NCBI GenBank assembly: GCA_027923505.1
Contig: BROI01000008.1
Location: forward strand, 1 to 64,000
From: Mayamaea pseudoterrestris
Lineage: Eukaryota > Bacillariophyta > Bacillariophyceae > Sellaphorales > Sellaphoraceae
Length of the DNA: 64,000 nucleotides
Direction of reading: 5' to 3'
The notes beneath the pieces are model-generated. The model saw only the letters and a list, made by a program, of their open reading frames with translations, ran no database searches and was not told where the DNA came from. Positions 22,301 to 30,764 of this stretch are shown here, one piece after another. The translations under genes were made by a program, and so were the position numbers. Each line of letters starts with the position of its first letter. Position 1 is the stretch's first letter.

Positions 22301-25300
22301 GAAGATGCAAGTTTTCGCGCCATGCTTCAGGGTCTAGACGAAAAAGGATCGTTGTTACTTAAACCGGCAAAGCTGCGTGGTTTAACTTTGGATGCTATGG
22401 ATTCAGCCGGCCGATGGTACGCTGTCACTATCTTGGAGGTTGATATCATTGATGAGGAAGTAGATCATGATGGATTGGAAGGAGATGACTCTCCGTTAAG
22501 GAGACGCAACCCAACAATGGTTGCCAAGAAGAAAGTAAGTGTCGATTTCACCGAACATGGCGGCCATCAAGAGTGGATTGACGTAGAATCAGATCGTCTC
22601 GCCATGCTTGGTCGTTTTACGGCTGTCGCGGACGACCACCATACAACGACGGCTGATACGAAACTTAATGGATCAAATGTTGCAGCACTTGTTGACGTGA
22701 AATCAAAATCTGCGCCGCCAGTGAAAAAGGCACTTAATGAACCTGCAGCTGAGGTCGGAAAGGTTTGCCTCTGGCCAGGCTTTGGAGCCTGTGGACTGAC
22801 AAACCTTGGCAACACTTGTTACAGTAATGCATCAATTCAATGCATGAGTTACTTACCGGTCTTGCGCTCGTATCTGCTGAGCGGGCAGTACAAGACAGCT
22901 GGTGATCTGAACAAGGATAATCCTATCGGGACCGGAGGAAAGCTATTGGAGGAGTTTGCCGATCTTGTGCGAATGTTGTGGAGCGGCAGAGGCGGAGAGA
23001 AGTCGCCGTCAAAGTTTCGTGCTCAACTCGGAAAGTTGAAAGCTCAATTTGCCGGCGCTGATCAGCAAGACACGCAGGAGTTTTTGATCTACATACTGGA
23101 TATGTTGCACGAAGACAGCAACAAGGTTCGAAAAAAACCTATGGTAGAAGGTGTCGAGGATGATTGGGTCAAAAGCACAGGTCTATCCCGTGTTGGCGAC
23201 GAAGCGCTGCGGAGATTTTTACGACGAAGCCGCTCCATCATGACGGATGTTGCCATGGGACAAGAACTTAATACAGTGACGTGCCCAGTTTGCTCGTTCA
23301 CGAGCAAAAAATTTGAATCTTTTAATCTACTTTCTGTCCCGATCCCCACCGTGGCGGAAGTCATCTTCAAGTGTACTGTATTTCGAAGAGCAACGGCAAT
23401 GAACTGTCCGTGGGTTCTTGATAGGCCGCGCCGAGGCAACAACGACTCGAGACGATTAGCTCGGAAGGCAAATCATCGTTCAGAGACATGCGTTGCGGAA
23501 GAATACATACTTGCGATGTCCAGGCTAGCGGATCTGGGGGACATCCGATTAAAACTGCAAAATGCTTGTGGGATCCCTGCACATCTATTGCGTCTTTGCC
23601 GAGTGGAGGAACATGAAGGAGAGACGGATGCCACCCAAGACCGTCGAATGAAGATAACTCTATTGGTTGACAAGGATGCTCCCTGCAGCCAGCTCGCGAG
23701 GAAGCTCGCACCTGGCGAGAAAGGTCCAGTACCTCCCACAAATATCGTGGCATTCGAATCTACTTTAAGATCACGTCCAATTCTCCCAGCGGAGTCGAAA
23801 GACGAAGCTCTTGAGGATACAGCGGACGAGGATGAGGAACAAGAGACTGATGAATTTCAACATCACCTAACACCCTCTCTCAGAGAACAAGCCGAGATCG
23901 AGACGTACATTAAAGTATATGGCGACGATGTGGAATGCCGCCTGGTCGATACAAATCCACTCGTTATCGCTAAGGCTGTGTCGCGCAGCCTATGGCCACA
24001 ATTGGAATGCGAGCTTAAAGTTGGTCTTCGAGTTGATGCTAAAGATCAGCGAGGCAACTGGTTTCCTGGCGCCGTGATTGAGCTTCTTAGCGGCGACACC
24101 AACGCGTCAAAGGCTGGCAACGTAGCCGGACAGCCAACGAGAGTACGCGTACATTTTGATAATTTTGGTTCAAAATGGGACGAGCATTATAAAGTCGAAG
24201 ACTTCAACGAAGGGAGAGTACGGCCTTTGTATGCGCACTCCATTCCACGGCCGAAACCGACCGAGTTTTTGGTATATCACCGCCGGATGGATCGAATAAC
24301 AGGAGAACCCATCAGTTTTGGACATCCTTTCTATGTGCAGTGTCACAATGATTGGAGCAACGCCAGAGCTGGAGCGCATATTCTTGCGCAGGCCTCTAGG
24401 TTTCTTTGCCAGCAAAACTATCCGAAAGGTCCGATAGATCTCGACGTTAACACGTCGGCTGACACCGAAGGAAAAGTGCGCCGCGCATACGAACGGACTC
24501 AGTCAGTCGTTTCGGATATGATCGATCTTCTAATTGCCTGCGATCGAGAGTATATTCGCCTCGCATTGGGAATCTCAGAGCATAACACAGATGTTGAAAA
24601 GGACAGCCCTTTCCGGAATCCCTCGTTCGATCCGATAACACTCTCCGGTGTGTTAGGGAAGAAACTCGAGGTGATGCAACACAAGCTACCTTTTGAATTA
24701 CGAGTGGGTACACTTGACGGAGGTAACGGGGACACAAAGGAATTTGGGCCAGTGGATGAAGTACCCTATCCTTTCACTCTAGTAAGAACCATAGGCAACT
24801 ACCTCAATGCAAAGCATCATGTCATCCTTCAGTGGCGCGAGCCTCCCGTTGATAGGAAGGCAGGAACATCTCGGACCTTTTTCAGCTCGCCAGTGATGTA
24901 CAGTGAACCCATTATTTTCATTGATCAAGCTAGCGCGAGGGATCACCAGGAGAGAATAAAGTCAAGTCAAGAACTTGAGGCCTTTGGCGGACTTGGTCAA
25001 GCTGGCATTGATCTGGGCGTATGCTTGACTCAATTTTGCAAGGTCCAAAGCCTCCCTATCACCGAGAACTGGCGCTGTCCTCGTTGCAAAGAGTATCGGG
25101 AGGGGCAGCAGTCCATGAACATATGGCGATTTCCAGACCTTTTAACTATTCACATCAAGAGGTTCAACATGTCGGCGCGATGGCGAGAGAAAATTACGAC
25201 TAAGGTGAACTTTCCCTTAACTGGTTTGGATATGAGCAAATGGTTCCATACGGAGTCACCACTTGCGCAAATCAAGTCCGATGATTCCAACATTTTTGAC

Positions 25301-25696
25301 TTAATTGGCGTCGTGAATCACTACGGCAGCATGACCGGCGGACATTACGTGGCCACTTGCAAGGCAACTGCTTGCGGGCGAGAAGGACAGGAAGAAGTAG
25401 CGTACAGCTTTAACGGGGCAGGAGCGTTAGCAATGGAAGAAGAAGACGACACTGATGCACCTAGCGGATGGCGGATAGGTCGTTCAAAGGCTGAAGTAAA
25501 CCAAGGCAAAGTGTCTGCTTCGATAGCTTCACGAGCAGCTGCAGAATCGGCCGAACCGCTATGGCTGCAGTTCGACGATGAACTAGTCGAGCCCATTGCA
25601 CCTGAACATGTCGTTTCAGATTCGGCATACGTTCTATTCTATCGACGTCGGCGATTAACAACATCAAATGTAGCCAAATACAGCACACTTAATTGA
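19358..25696 (+). CDS. USP32-like ubiquitin-specific protease, 2112 residues, single exon
   Basis: A cysteine protease that removes ubiquitin from proteins. The first ATG (19358) gives MGCSQSK, a textbook N-myristoylation site (Gly2) with an adjacent Cys3 for palmitoylation, predicting membrane attachment. Low-complexity stretches follow. A DUSP-like domain lies near residues 640-770 (WWDEWTSYVGW, IDYVVVPSCVWDVLYELYG). The Cys box NLGNTCYSNASIQC has catalytic Cys1154, and the His box HYGSMTGGHYVATC has His1996. Two CxxC pairs (CPVC near 1308, CPRC near 1906) form the usual zinc site of the finger region. Between the catalytic halves, about residues 1550-1610, a Tudor/agenet-like segment (GLRVDAKDQRGNWFPGAVIE ... 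VHFDNFGSKWDEHY) is inserted. The order resembles animal USP32, which is also N-terminally MG and membrane-bound. EF-hands are not obvious. The final FDDELV and SDSAYVLFYRR are typical USP C-terminal elements. Confidence 0.93.
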   Translation: MGCSQSKLLSTESSQIPLGAARAKPRGTTSSAAPMTRDRIDSWAVSNGDVAAGGSGGSPQSSPIQQLAVTPSAPPVLAKKSFPPSAAAAPSASPRKQQQQLPLPQSQATATVMPTVESQWKFLWETHSPHLLDPADVHSVLDALQCRTINKLSVVDLTLLQRRVRMIVRNLTNTAKPTRAVTSVFANTTKTETESLSVVEKHHLLTESLIAKILPTSFITHNAYQLMLHMSESLWDRVANVAVLTATKAKLEMDVNVRAPKLRMPKPSVVPEVSPLADLPPGVTLQSLTFMVAMAQHGTRQQKLLLLFYLLVDKLGEFLDSHPAGGVPTWLLEADHETVISLASLTHYHYYGHGNYLPVSNLQAPPFCASSSRQPLTIQKSKLRELIQSTILPQPSSSSSVTVVAAGVPVVDGHAEIEVNGGSSVSPSRRNSKTSQGRAMRRSSDSSTVHAEAVEPPSEPQLYPNSLLMKRLAAVRELNANGSCIPGAETLDEHVSITSAMLDKLVPPAAVATSDALEQQYDDNNQSPQQRKRSSSKLSVPPANCMTLQQFATWAEEALDNATLAKLMHQLFTTGILPTAALEKDMVQEQWHEWQIWFDYMTKQDNVDNNNALDVLTRNVTASLQNSDSSAAFGNDGDKKIIALFQAPWGGIGGLDGGGALGYGVMYCIDKHWWDEWTSYVGWSILGERPSHASGGNRPGTLLTERLLLNQDPFIPRGSLGSYEHMRYGLQLNIDYVVVPSCVWDVLYELYGGGPPLPRIVKAVTNNTAETTTTSSYTADSNNKGTPRSDELDSIIHGLDSSGGRRVTRLPDTLTVAVHPWIIHVYLCDPSQPYRRGVIGLNSIRVMTLPNSSLWRLLAEVVVRFPLHAYKAFGADNRGKGRLWRKCEQKDVPATRYGPWNLVSKGRHASIPFSLDLREQSEQFSELVSNWKEYAEEATVESAGFVDGDHVMFEFAVFRNAELVWPREAAAKAGKARRLAEEDASFRAMLQGLDEKGSLLLKPAKLRGLTLDAMDSAGRWYAVTILEVDIIDEEVDHDGLEGDDSPLRRRNPTMVAKKKVSVDFTEHGGHQEWIDVESDRLAMLGRFTAVADDHHTTTADTKLNGSNVAALVDVKSKSAPPVKKALNEPAAEVGKVCLWPGFGACGLTNLGNTCYSNASIQCMSYLPVLRSYLLSGQYKTAGDLNKDNPIGTGGKLLEEFADLVRMLWSGRGGEKSPSKFRAQLGKLKAQFAGADQQDTQEFLIYILDMLHEDSNKVRKKPMVEGVEDDWVKSTGLSRVGDEALRRFLRRSRSIMTDVAMGQELNTVTCPVCSFTSKKFESFNLLSVPIPTVAEVIFKCTVFRRATAMNCPWVLDRPRRGNNDSRRLARKANHRSETCVAEEYILAMSRLADLGDIRLKLQNACGIPAHLLRLCRVEEHEGETDATQDRRMKITLLVDKDAPCSQLARKLAPGEKGPVPPTNIVAFESTLRSRPILPAESKDEALEDTADEDEEQETDEFQHHLTPSLREQAEIETYIKVYGDDVECRLVDTNPLVIAKAVSRSLWPQLECELKVGLRVDAKDQRGNWFPGAVIELLSGDTNASKAGNVAGQPTRVRVHFDNFGSKWDEHYKVEDFNEGRVRPLYAHSIPRPKPTEFLVYHRRMDRITGEPISFGHPFYVQCHNDWSNARAGAHILAQASRFLCQQNYPKGPIDLDVNTSADTEGKVRRAYERTQSVVSDMIDLLIACDREYIRLALGISEHNTDVEKDSPFRNPSFDPITLSGVLGKKLEVMQHKLPFELRVGTLDGGNGDTKEFGPVDEVPYPFTLVRTIGNYLNAKHHVILQWREPPVDRKAGTSRTFFSSPVMYSEPIIFIDQASARDHQERIKSSQELEAFGGLGQAGIDLGVCLTQFCKVQSLPITENWRCPRCKEYREGQQSMNIWRFPDLLTIHIKRFNMSARWREKITTKVNFPLTGLDMSKWFHTESPLAQIKSDDSNIFDLIGVVNHYGSMTGGHYVATCKATACGREGQEEVAYSFNGAGALAMEEEDDTDAPSGWRIGRSKAEVNQGKVSASIASRAAAESAEPLWLQFDDELVEPIAPEHVVSDSAYVLFYRRRRLTTSNVAKYSTLN

Positions 25697-25906
25697 TAGT
25701 AAGGATGTTACGAATTGTAGCTATGTACAAGTTTAGGCGTCGCAATTCTCCACACAAAACTTAAACTCAGCACTTCCTAGGCAACCGGGTGTACTTCGCA
25801 GAGGAATGATGCAGCATTGCAAGTAGCTGCCATTTACGACTGACCTTCTTAAAGCGGCAGTCGCTGGACGTCGGTCGACAATAGTCTAAAGCCAAAAAGT
25901 ATGAAA

Positions 25907-27855
25907 TCAAGACGAACAAATGGCGACAATCAAATTCAGTGCCATCCCAACGAGCGCCGCAAACGCTTTCTTTGCAGTAGCACGGCTGGAACTCGTCCCC
26001 ATCGTATCTCCTTCACCTCCGTCACTCGCAGCATTGGATGAAGTAAAAGTCTTGATTTGGTTCAAGAGAGCATCGCTCGAAGCAATTTCAACCGCCATGG
26101 CAGCAAGCGGCGCCACGTAGGCAGCGACGGTGAGAGGTCCAACTAGGACGGTGGGAATGGCAGCATTCAAGTCGATGAGCATAATCTCGACATGTTGGCC
26201 AGCAAAGACGCCGTACGCCTCGTTGTCGATAGTCATCGCCTTCACGACGCCTGTCATTAATGTGGTACCTTTGATCGGCTGCAATTGCTTATAAAGCGAG
26301 TCGTAGTCTAACTCTTCTCCAAAGATTTGCAGCGATGGCATAGGAATCGAGTCTGGTGGCCAATAGTACATACCAGGCTCCACCTTGGCATTGCCTGGAT
26401 TCGAAAAGTATGGCAGGATAGGATGGCTATCCGTTTCGTTGCTGACTTCGTTTGTATTTGTTAGTATAACCTTAAGCGTCTTGTCCAAGTTGCCACCATT
26501 TTGGTGATATTGGCCAAGGGCGAGTGCCAAACTACCGGGATCAGTGTAGCCACCGTCAATAAACCTACCATCCAAGTCTGTAGACGACAAAGTAAGGGGT
26601 GAGACGATACTCGAGCGAGAGTGACACAACAATTGAATGCCCACAATCAAGACTCACCAGTGCAAGGCTTTGGCCACTGAGAGCATACGGCCACATCGTA
26701 CGCCAACTCCGAATTATACAATTGCGATAATCCTTTACGATAAACATTCAGAATAAATTGCTTGGCGGATGTGCCAGTTTCATTGTCGGTACGAATGGCA
26801 TGGAGCGCCACCGAGTTAAGTTGCGCCATGACGGAAGGGACAAGACCCGAGAAGGCCCCAACGGCAGCCGAACTGGGCGCCGCTAGTTGATTCAAAGTGG
26901 GAGCGTCGCCACCAAAAAACGCTCGCATCTGGCCTGCAAGTGTTGGAGTTTGTTGTAACGTCGATGTTGATACTGTGACTGATGCATTGGCTGGTGGCGG
27001 ATACAAGTAAAAGGGACGATAGGCCGAGAGTGTTGCATTGACTATTGCCGGCCCGTTGTAGACGTTTGTGATTTCATCCGGCGCCGCCTTGAAGTAGTCG
27101 GCGGAATCATCCGTGACAGTGTATTGCAGAGTGATGGGGGCCGTGTAAATAGTATTGTCTTGCGAGGCTGGACCAAGGTAAGCCATGGTGCCTCCTGCTG
27201 CGTTCGTTCCATTCTGCTTGGGAGGAACCCTCGAGTTGGCTGCCAGCACCATTTGGATCATCAAATTCGTAGACTGTAGGGCCGAAACGCGATCCTCCGA
27301 TGTAGCTAATCGATCAGCCAATCCCTCGTCGCCATAGCCTGCAGAGACTGCTTGAAACATGGTCTGCGTAAAGTTGGCCCAGTCGCCTTGAAAGTAAACA
27401 AATAAATCGCACTCTTCACCAAACAATTGCTGCAGTAAATTGTCGGCGCCGAATCCGCAATTTGGATCGTTTGGAACATCTTTAAATATTCTTTGATATG
27501 CAAGCATCCATTGCGTCACGAAAATTCCTAACTCGATGGATGAGCTTGCCAGTGTCTTGTCGAAGAAAATGGGCGAGTAAAAGAATTGCAGCGCGAACCA
27601 CGAAGCCCCAGAGTTTGTTGAAATCGATTGAAAGGCTGAAGAAGTTGCATTGATCAAGCCAGCCCTTCCAAATACATTTGCAAAGCCCATGTCAGCCACC
27701 ATGGACCTCCATCCGCCTCCAGTGCTTGACCAAAAGAGCGTATCGAAGTCTGTGAATGCTTGTTGCTGCTGCTGCTGCTGCTGACTCGTGGCAATGAAGA
27801 CATGACTAAACAGTAGCATCAATTGAACTACTCTTCTAGTTGATGAGAGCTTCAT
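25907..27855 (-). CDS. Secreted cPLA2-like lysophospholipase/phospholipase, two exons
   Basis: Exon 1 is 26658-27855 and exon 2 is 25907-26577, joined across a GTGAGT...TACAG intron (26578-26657) to give 622 residues. The N-terminus is a signal peptide followed by eight consecutive Gln. The oxyanion loop STGGGWRSM (GGG at 46-48) is followed by NSGASWF with candidate nucleophile Ser82. FIDGGYTDPGSLALAL in exon 2 supplies candidate Asp407. The Ser-Asp spacing (325 residues) is close to that of cytosolic PLA2, in line with the GGGxR / xSGxxW / DGG catalytic set of that superfamily. The C-terminus is Ser-rich, then hydrophobic (AFAALVGMALNLIVAICSS), suggesting a GPI-anchor signal. It probably hydrolyses (lyso)phospholipids at the cell surface or in the endomembrane system. 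It is convergent with the USP gene, 210 bp apart. Confidence 0.82.
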
Positions 27856-28093
27856 GATGGTTATTGTTTAAGAAACGAGCCTGCGAATTCGAGGACGTCG
27901 TTCGAAAGATGATTGCCATGGTCAAAATCAAAAATCTTGAAATGGATGTCGCACTGTGATTGTTAGAGCTATCATGCGCTGACCAAGGAGCTTCTGGCGT
28001 TTGCGACTCATTTGATACCTACTGCACTGATAGATAGATTCAATACCTGATGCATCATTCAGATATATTATAGTAAGCATACAATTGAAAAGT

Positions 28094-29542
28094 TTATGTC
28101 TGAGATACTCTTGTATTTGCGCGTCCCATGACAATGTCAAAGGTGGAATTCTTCAGGAAACGTTTGCCTTCAAACGGCTTGCCTTGCACTCGAGCCATCT
28201 CGCGAGCCCAAATGCGTTTCCACCGCGGCTCGCCCTTGACAGGGTGCTCCCAAAATCGTTGGTTACGTCCAACGACCACCAACTTGACTGGATCTGGACT
28301 ATGAAATGCCATGGCGGAAATGTCGTGATCCTCATGGCCCTCGCAGTAGCTGCACTTGTTGGCCAGTGCTTCCTTTCCAATGAAACGTGCCAAGTCGGTA
28401 GAAACAATGTACATTTGACCAGCCACATATAGATGCACACCTTCGAAATTGTTACCAAAATAAGACTCATATTTGATTCGTTCCGCCTCTGTCGCATGTG
28501 TTGGCCAGTAGGCCTTGTCGCGGAGGGCTCCAACGTAGACATTCTTGTTGTAGGGCGCTGGAGGCAATTGGCGGTAGGCAAACCGAAAGAACTCGTGCAA
28601 ATGGAGAATGCTGTCGGCGTCACACTTGACAACGTAGTCCAAGTCATATTCGCTAGCAATCATGGCACCGGCCTTCATCCAGGTCTGACTCTTGCCTAGG
28701 ACGAGGAGAAGGTAAATGATTAAAGTTTGGACATTGATGAGCCACCGATGTCATTTACGCTAGTATCAAGTAATGAAGAAACAGAAACGAAAGACGCACC
28801 TTCGTTCATGGACTCGCGTATGTTGAGCTGTGAAAGTGATTATGGAACAACGAGCATGTTAGCAACACATTCGTCGGTCAATGATGCAGCTCCATCAATC
28901 TTCCTTCATGCTTCCACTAAAGCTGCCAACACTGTCCGTACGTACCAACGTGACATCGGGATCATTCAAATCAGAACTGATTCCCTTGATTGGTTTCGTG
29001 ACAAACATTGGTCGCGAGTCGTCGACTAGCTCAGGCGATGCATTTGGATTGCCACCCATGACAAAGGTGTAAATAATTTCGCATCGATACCTTTCATCCA
29101 GCGGCAACGCTTTAAAATCTGGTAGACTGCATACTCGAGGATCGTTCCAAAGCTTGAATAGACTGCGATGTCGCTTGCGATAGGCTTGGTCGTTGTAAAA
29201 GTCGGCAGTGAGAATTCCAAACAAGACACGCAGTCGACCATTGTGCGGTGGTGGACCAAAAGCCAAGTGGTCTGGTAATTCGTCATCATTACTGTCTTTT
29301 GTTAGTTGTCGTCGAAAATGAGTTTGAGAGTCGGATGCGTCCAGCAGATTTCCAGCATGAAGAGAGTTTGCACCACTGCTCCACGACGCCAGGCACGCAA
29401 AGAGTTGCACGACGAAGGAGGCGACACACGTCAAGACAAAGATGCGACTAATTTGACCACCAAGTCGACTACCTTGCCTGTTACTCGGAGCCGTCGGCAG
29501 TGAGATTCGCATGGAGCCAGACGACGGAGGAGTCATCGTCAT
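28094..29542 (-). CDS. GT31-like (galactosyltransferase fold) type II membrane glycosyltransferase
   Basis: Exons are 28946-29542, a 28-nt microexon at 28800-28827, and 28094-28695, giving 408 residues. Introns are GTACGT...TTTCACAG and GTGCGT...CCTAG. Splicing restores DVTL-LNIRESMNEG-KSQTWMKAG, the GT31-style block that precedes the metal-binding site. A short cytosolic N-terminus is followed by one membrane anchor (IFVLTCVASFVVQLFACL, about residues 34-51), then a lumenal domain with LLFG-like LRVLFGILTADF and VVKCDADS, whose DAD (234-236) is the DxD nucleotide-sugar motif. EGHEDHDISAM resembles the family's ED motif. It probably adds Gal or GlcNAc in the Golgi; the exact donor cannot be told. 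The open frame extends upstream to a GTG at 29623, but ATG 29542 is the first in-frame ATG. Confidence 0.85.
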
Positions 29543-29962
29543 GGTGCGCGAGGTCGAAACGAAAATGAGTGAGGAGATCGATCGGCTTGTCGAAACGTTG
29601 TCGTTAAGCGTGACATGAAACACGTTTTGTACTTAGCTACTTTGAATTGTGCGTAATCAGGTGCTCGCGCTGATGGAATCATCGCAACGCGACTCGATAC
29701 CGCGTTACTAAAACGACAATGGACAACGCTGCCGCGATGTGCATCCAGAGCGTCGTTGTTGTTGCACTACTAGACCAATAGAACGAAAATGTACGTTCGA
29801 ATTGCTGCATTGATGTGCATGATTAAATAGCGATGCTTCTTTTGGTTGCTTCGTTTCAATGTGCGGATGAAGCGGCGGCTGTCAGAGCACCTGTGAACCT
29901 TTGCCGTCATGCACGTTTAATTCTCTTTCTCATCCTCTACCGTTATATCTGTTACAGAAATC
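29543..29962. promoter_or_regulatory. Divergent promoter region of the GT31-like gene and RPS26, with probable 5' UTR intron
   Basis: These two genes start back to back. Just before the RPS26 ATG is a pyrimidine-rich tract ending in CTGTTACAG, a strong 3' splice site with no upstream coding sequence in frame. A 5' UTR intron ending at about 29957 is therefore likely, as is common for ribosomal protein genes. The donor is not certain (GTGAAC near 29893 is a candidate). Confidence 0.45.
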
Positions 29963-30280
29963 ATGACTGTGAAACGCCGCAACCACGGCCGCAACAAGAA
30001 GGGCCGCGGACATGTCAAGCGTGTCCGATGTGTCTCGACCGGAAAGGCCATCCCCAAGGACAAGGCCATCAAGCGCTTCATTGTCCGCAACATTGTCGAT
30101 GCGTCGTCCCTCCGAGACATCAAGGAGGCCAGCGCCTATCAGGAATACCAGTTGCCAAAATTGTATTTGAAAATGTATTACTGCGTCGAAGCTGCCGTCC
30201 ATCAGCGCATTGTCCGCGGACGATCCAGAGAGGCCCGCAAGATCCGAACGCCGCCACCACGATTTGGTGGACGTAGTTAG
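29963..30280 (+). CDS. RPS26: 40S ribosomal protein S26 (eS26)
   Basis: A 105-residue small-subunit protein of the mRNA exit region. It matches eS26 throughout: [70 protein letters not shown]. Yeast and human S26 bind zinc through Cys23, Cys26, Cys74 and Cys77. Here Cys23 and Cys74 remain, but position 26 is Thr (RCVSTGK) and 77 is Ala (YYCVEAA), so the zinc site as known cannot form. The C-terminal extension of the yeast protein is absent. ATG 29963 immediately follows a probable 3' splice site. Confidence 0.97.
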   Translation: MTVKRRNHGRNKKGRGHVKRVRCVSTGKAIPKDKAIKRFIVRNIVDASSLRDIKEASAYQEYQLPKLYLKMYYCVEAAVHQRIVRGRSREARKIRTPPPRFGGRS

Positions 30281-30764
30281 ACTGTCGTTTTCTGCTGCCG
30301 CGACTATTAATCTATAACACAAATTGAAATTAGCCTATAGTTAGTATTAAATTGGATAATTGTTTTGAAAGGTCCCGGATGATTTCCAGCAGCCAAATGC
30401 TCCTCCCGAAGTCCAGGATGAATTGAGCCGCCCTGGCAAGTCCAGCACTCTGCATTTATAGAATGCACGTTCAGAAGTGTACAATACCTCTAGACATGAA
30501 ATTAAAAGTAACGGTCGTATAGGTCGCTGGATGTCAATTCGATCCTATGAGTGAATTGTGACTTGGTCACAGCAAACCGAATGATAGCTAACGCAGGATT
30601 TTTATCTCCATCCTTAACCGTTGTCGGCGAGACCACCATTCGACCATCGCGAGAAAACGAAGCCCTCCGTTTAAACTTTGAACAAGTCATAGTTGCTACT
30701 TATGCATACTGACGCGTGAAAGCAGAGCTAGAAGACGAGACGACTTTAAGTAAAATTAAGTAGA
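30281..30764. other. Spacer between RPS26 and the TBC gene
   Basis: Holds the RPS26 3' UTR and the upstream region of the TBC gene. A 62-codon minus-strand frame at 30502-30690 starts with ATG and reads MTCSKFKRRASF..., but I recognise no family and cannot say that it is expressed. No tRNA or repeat seen. Confidence 0.4.

Noticed and set aside
28094-28678. Separate 194-residue glycosyltransferase gene
   Set aside because: It is the third exon of the gene starting at 29542; splicing through the 28-nt exon restores the family block.
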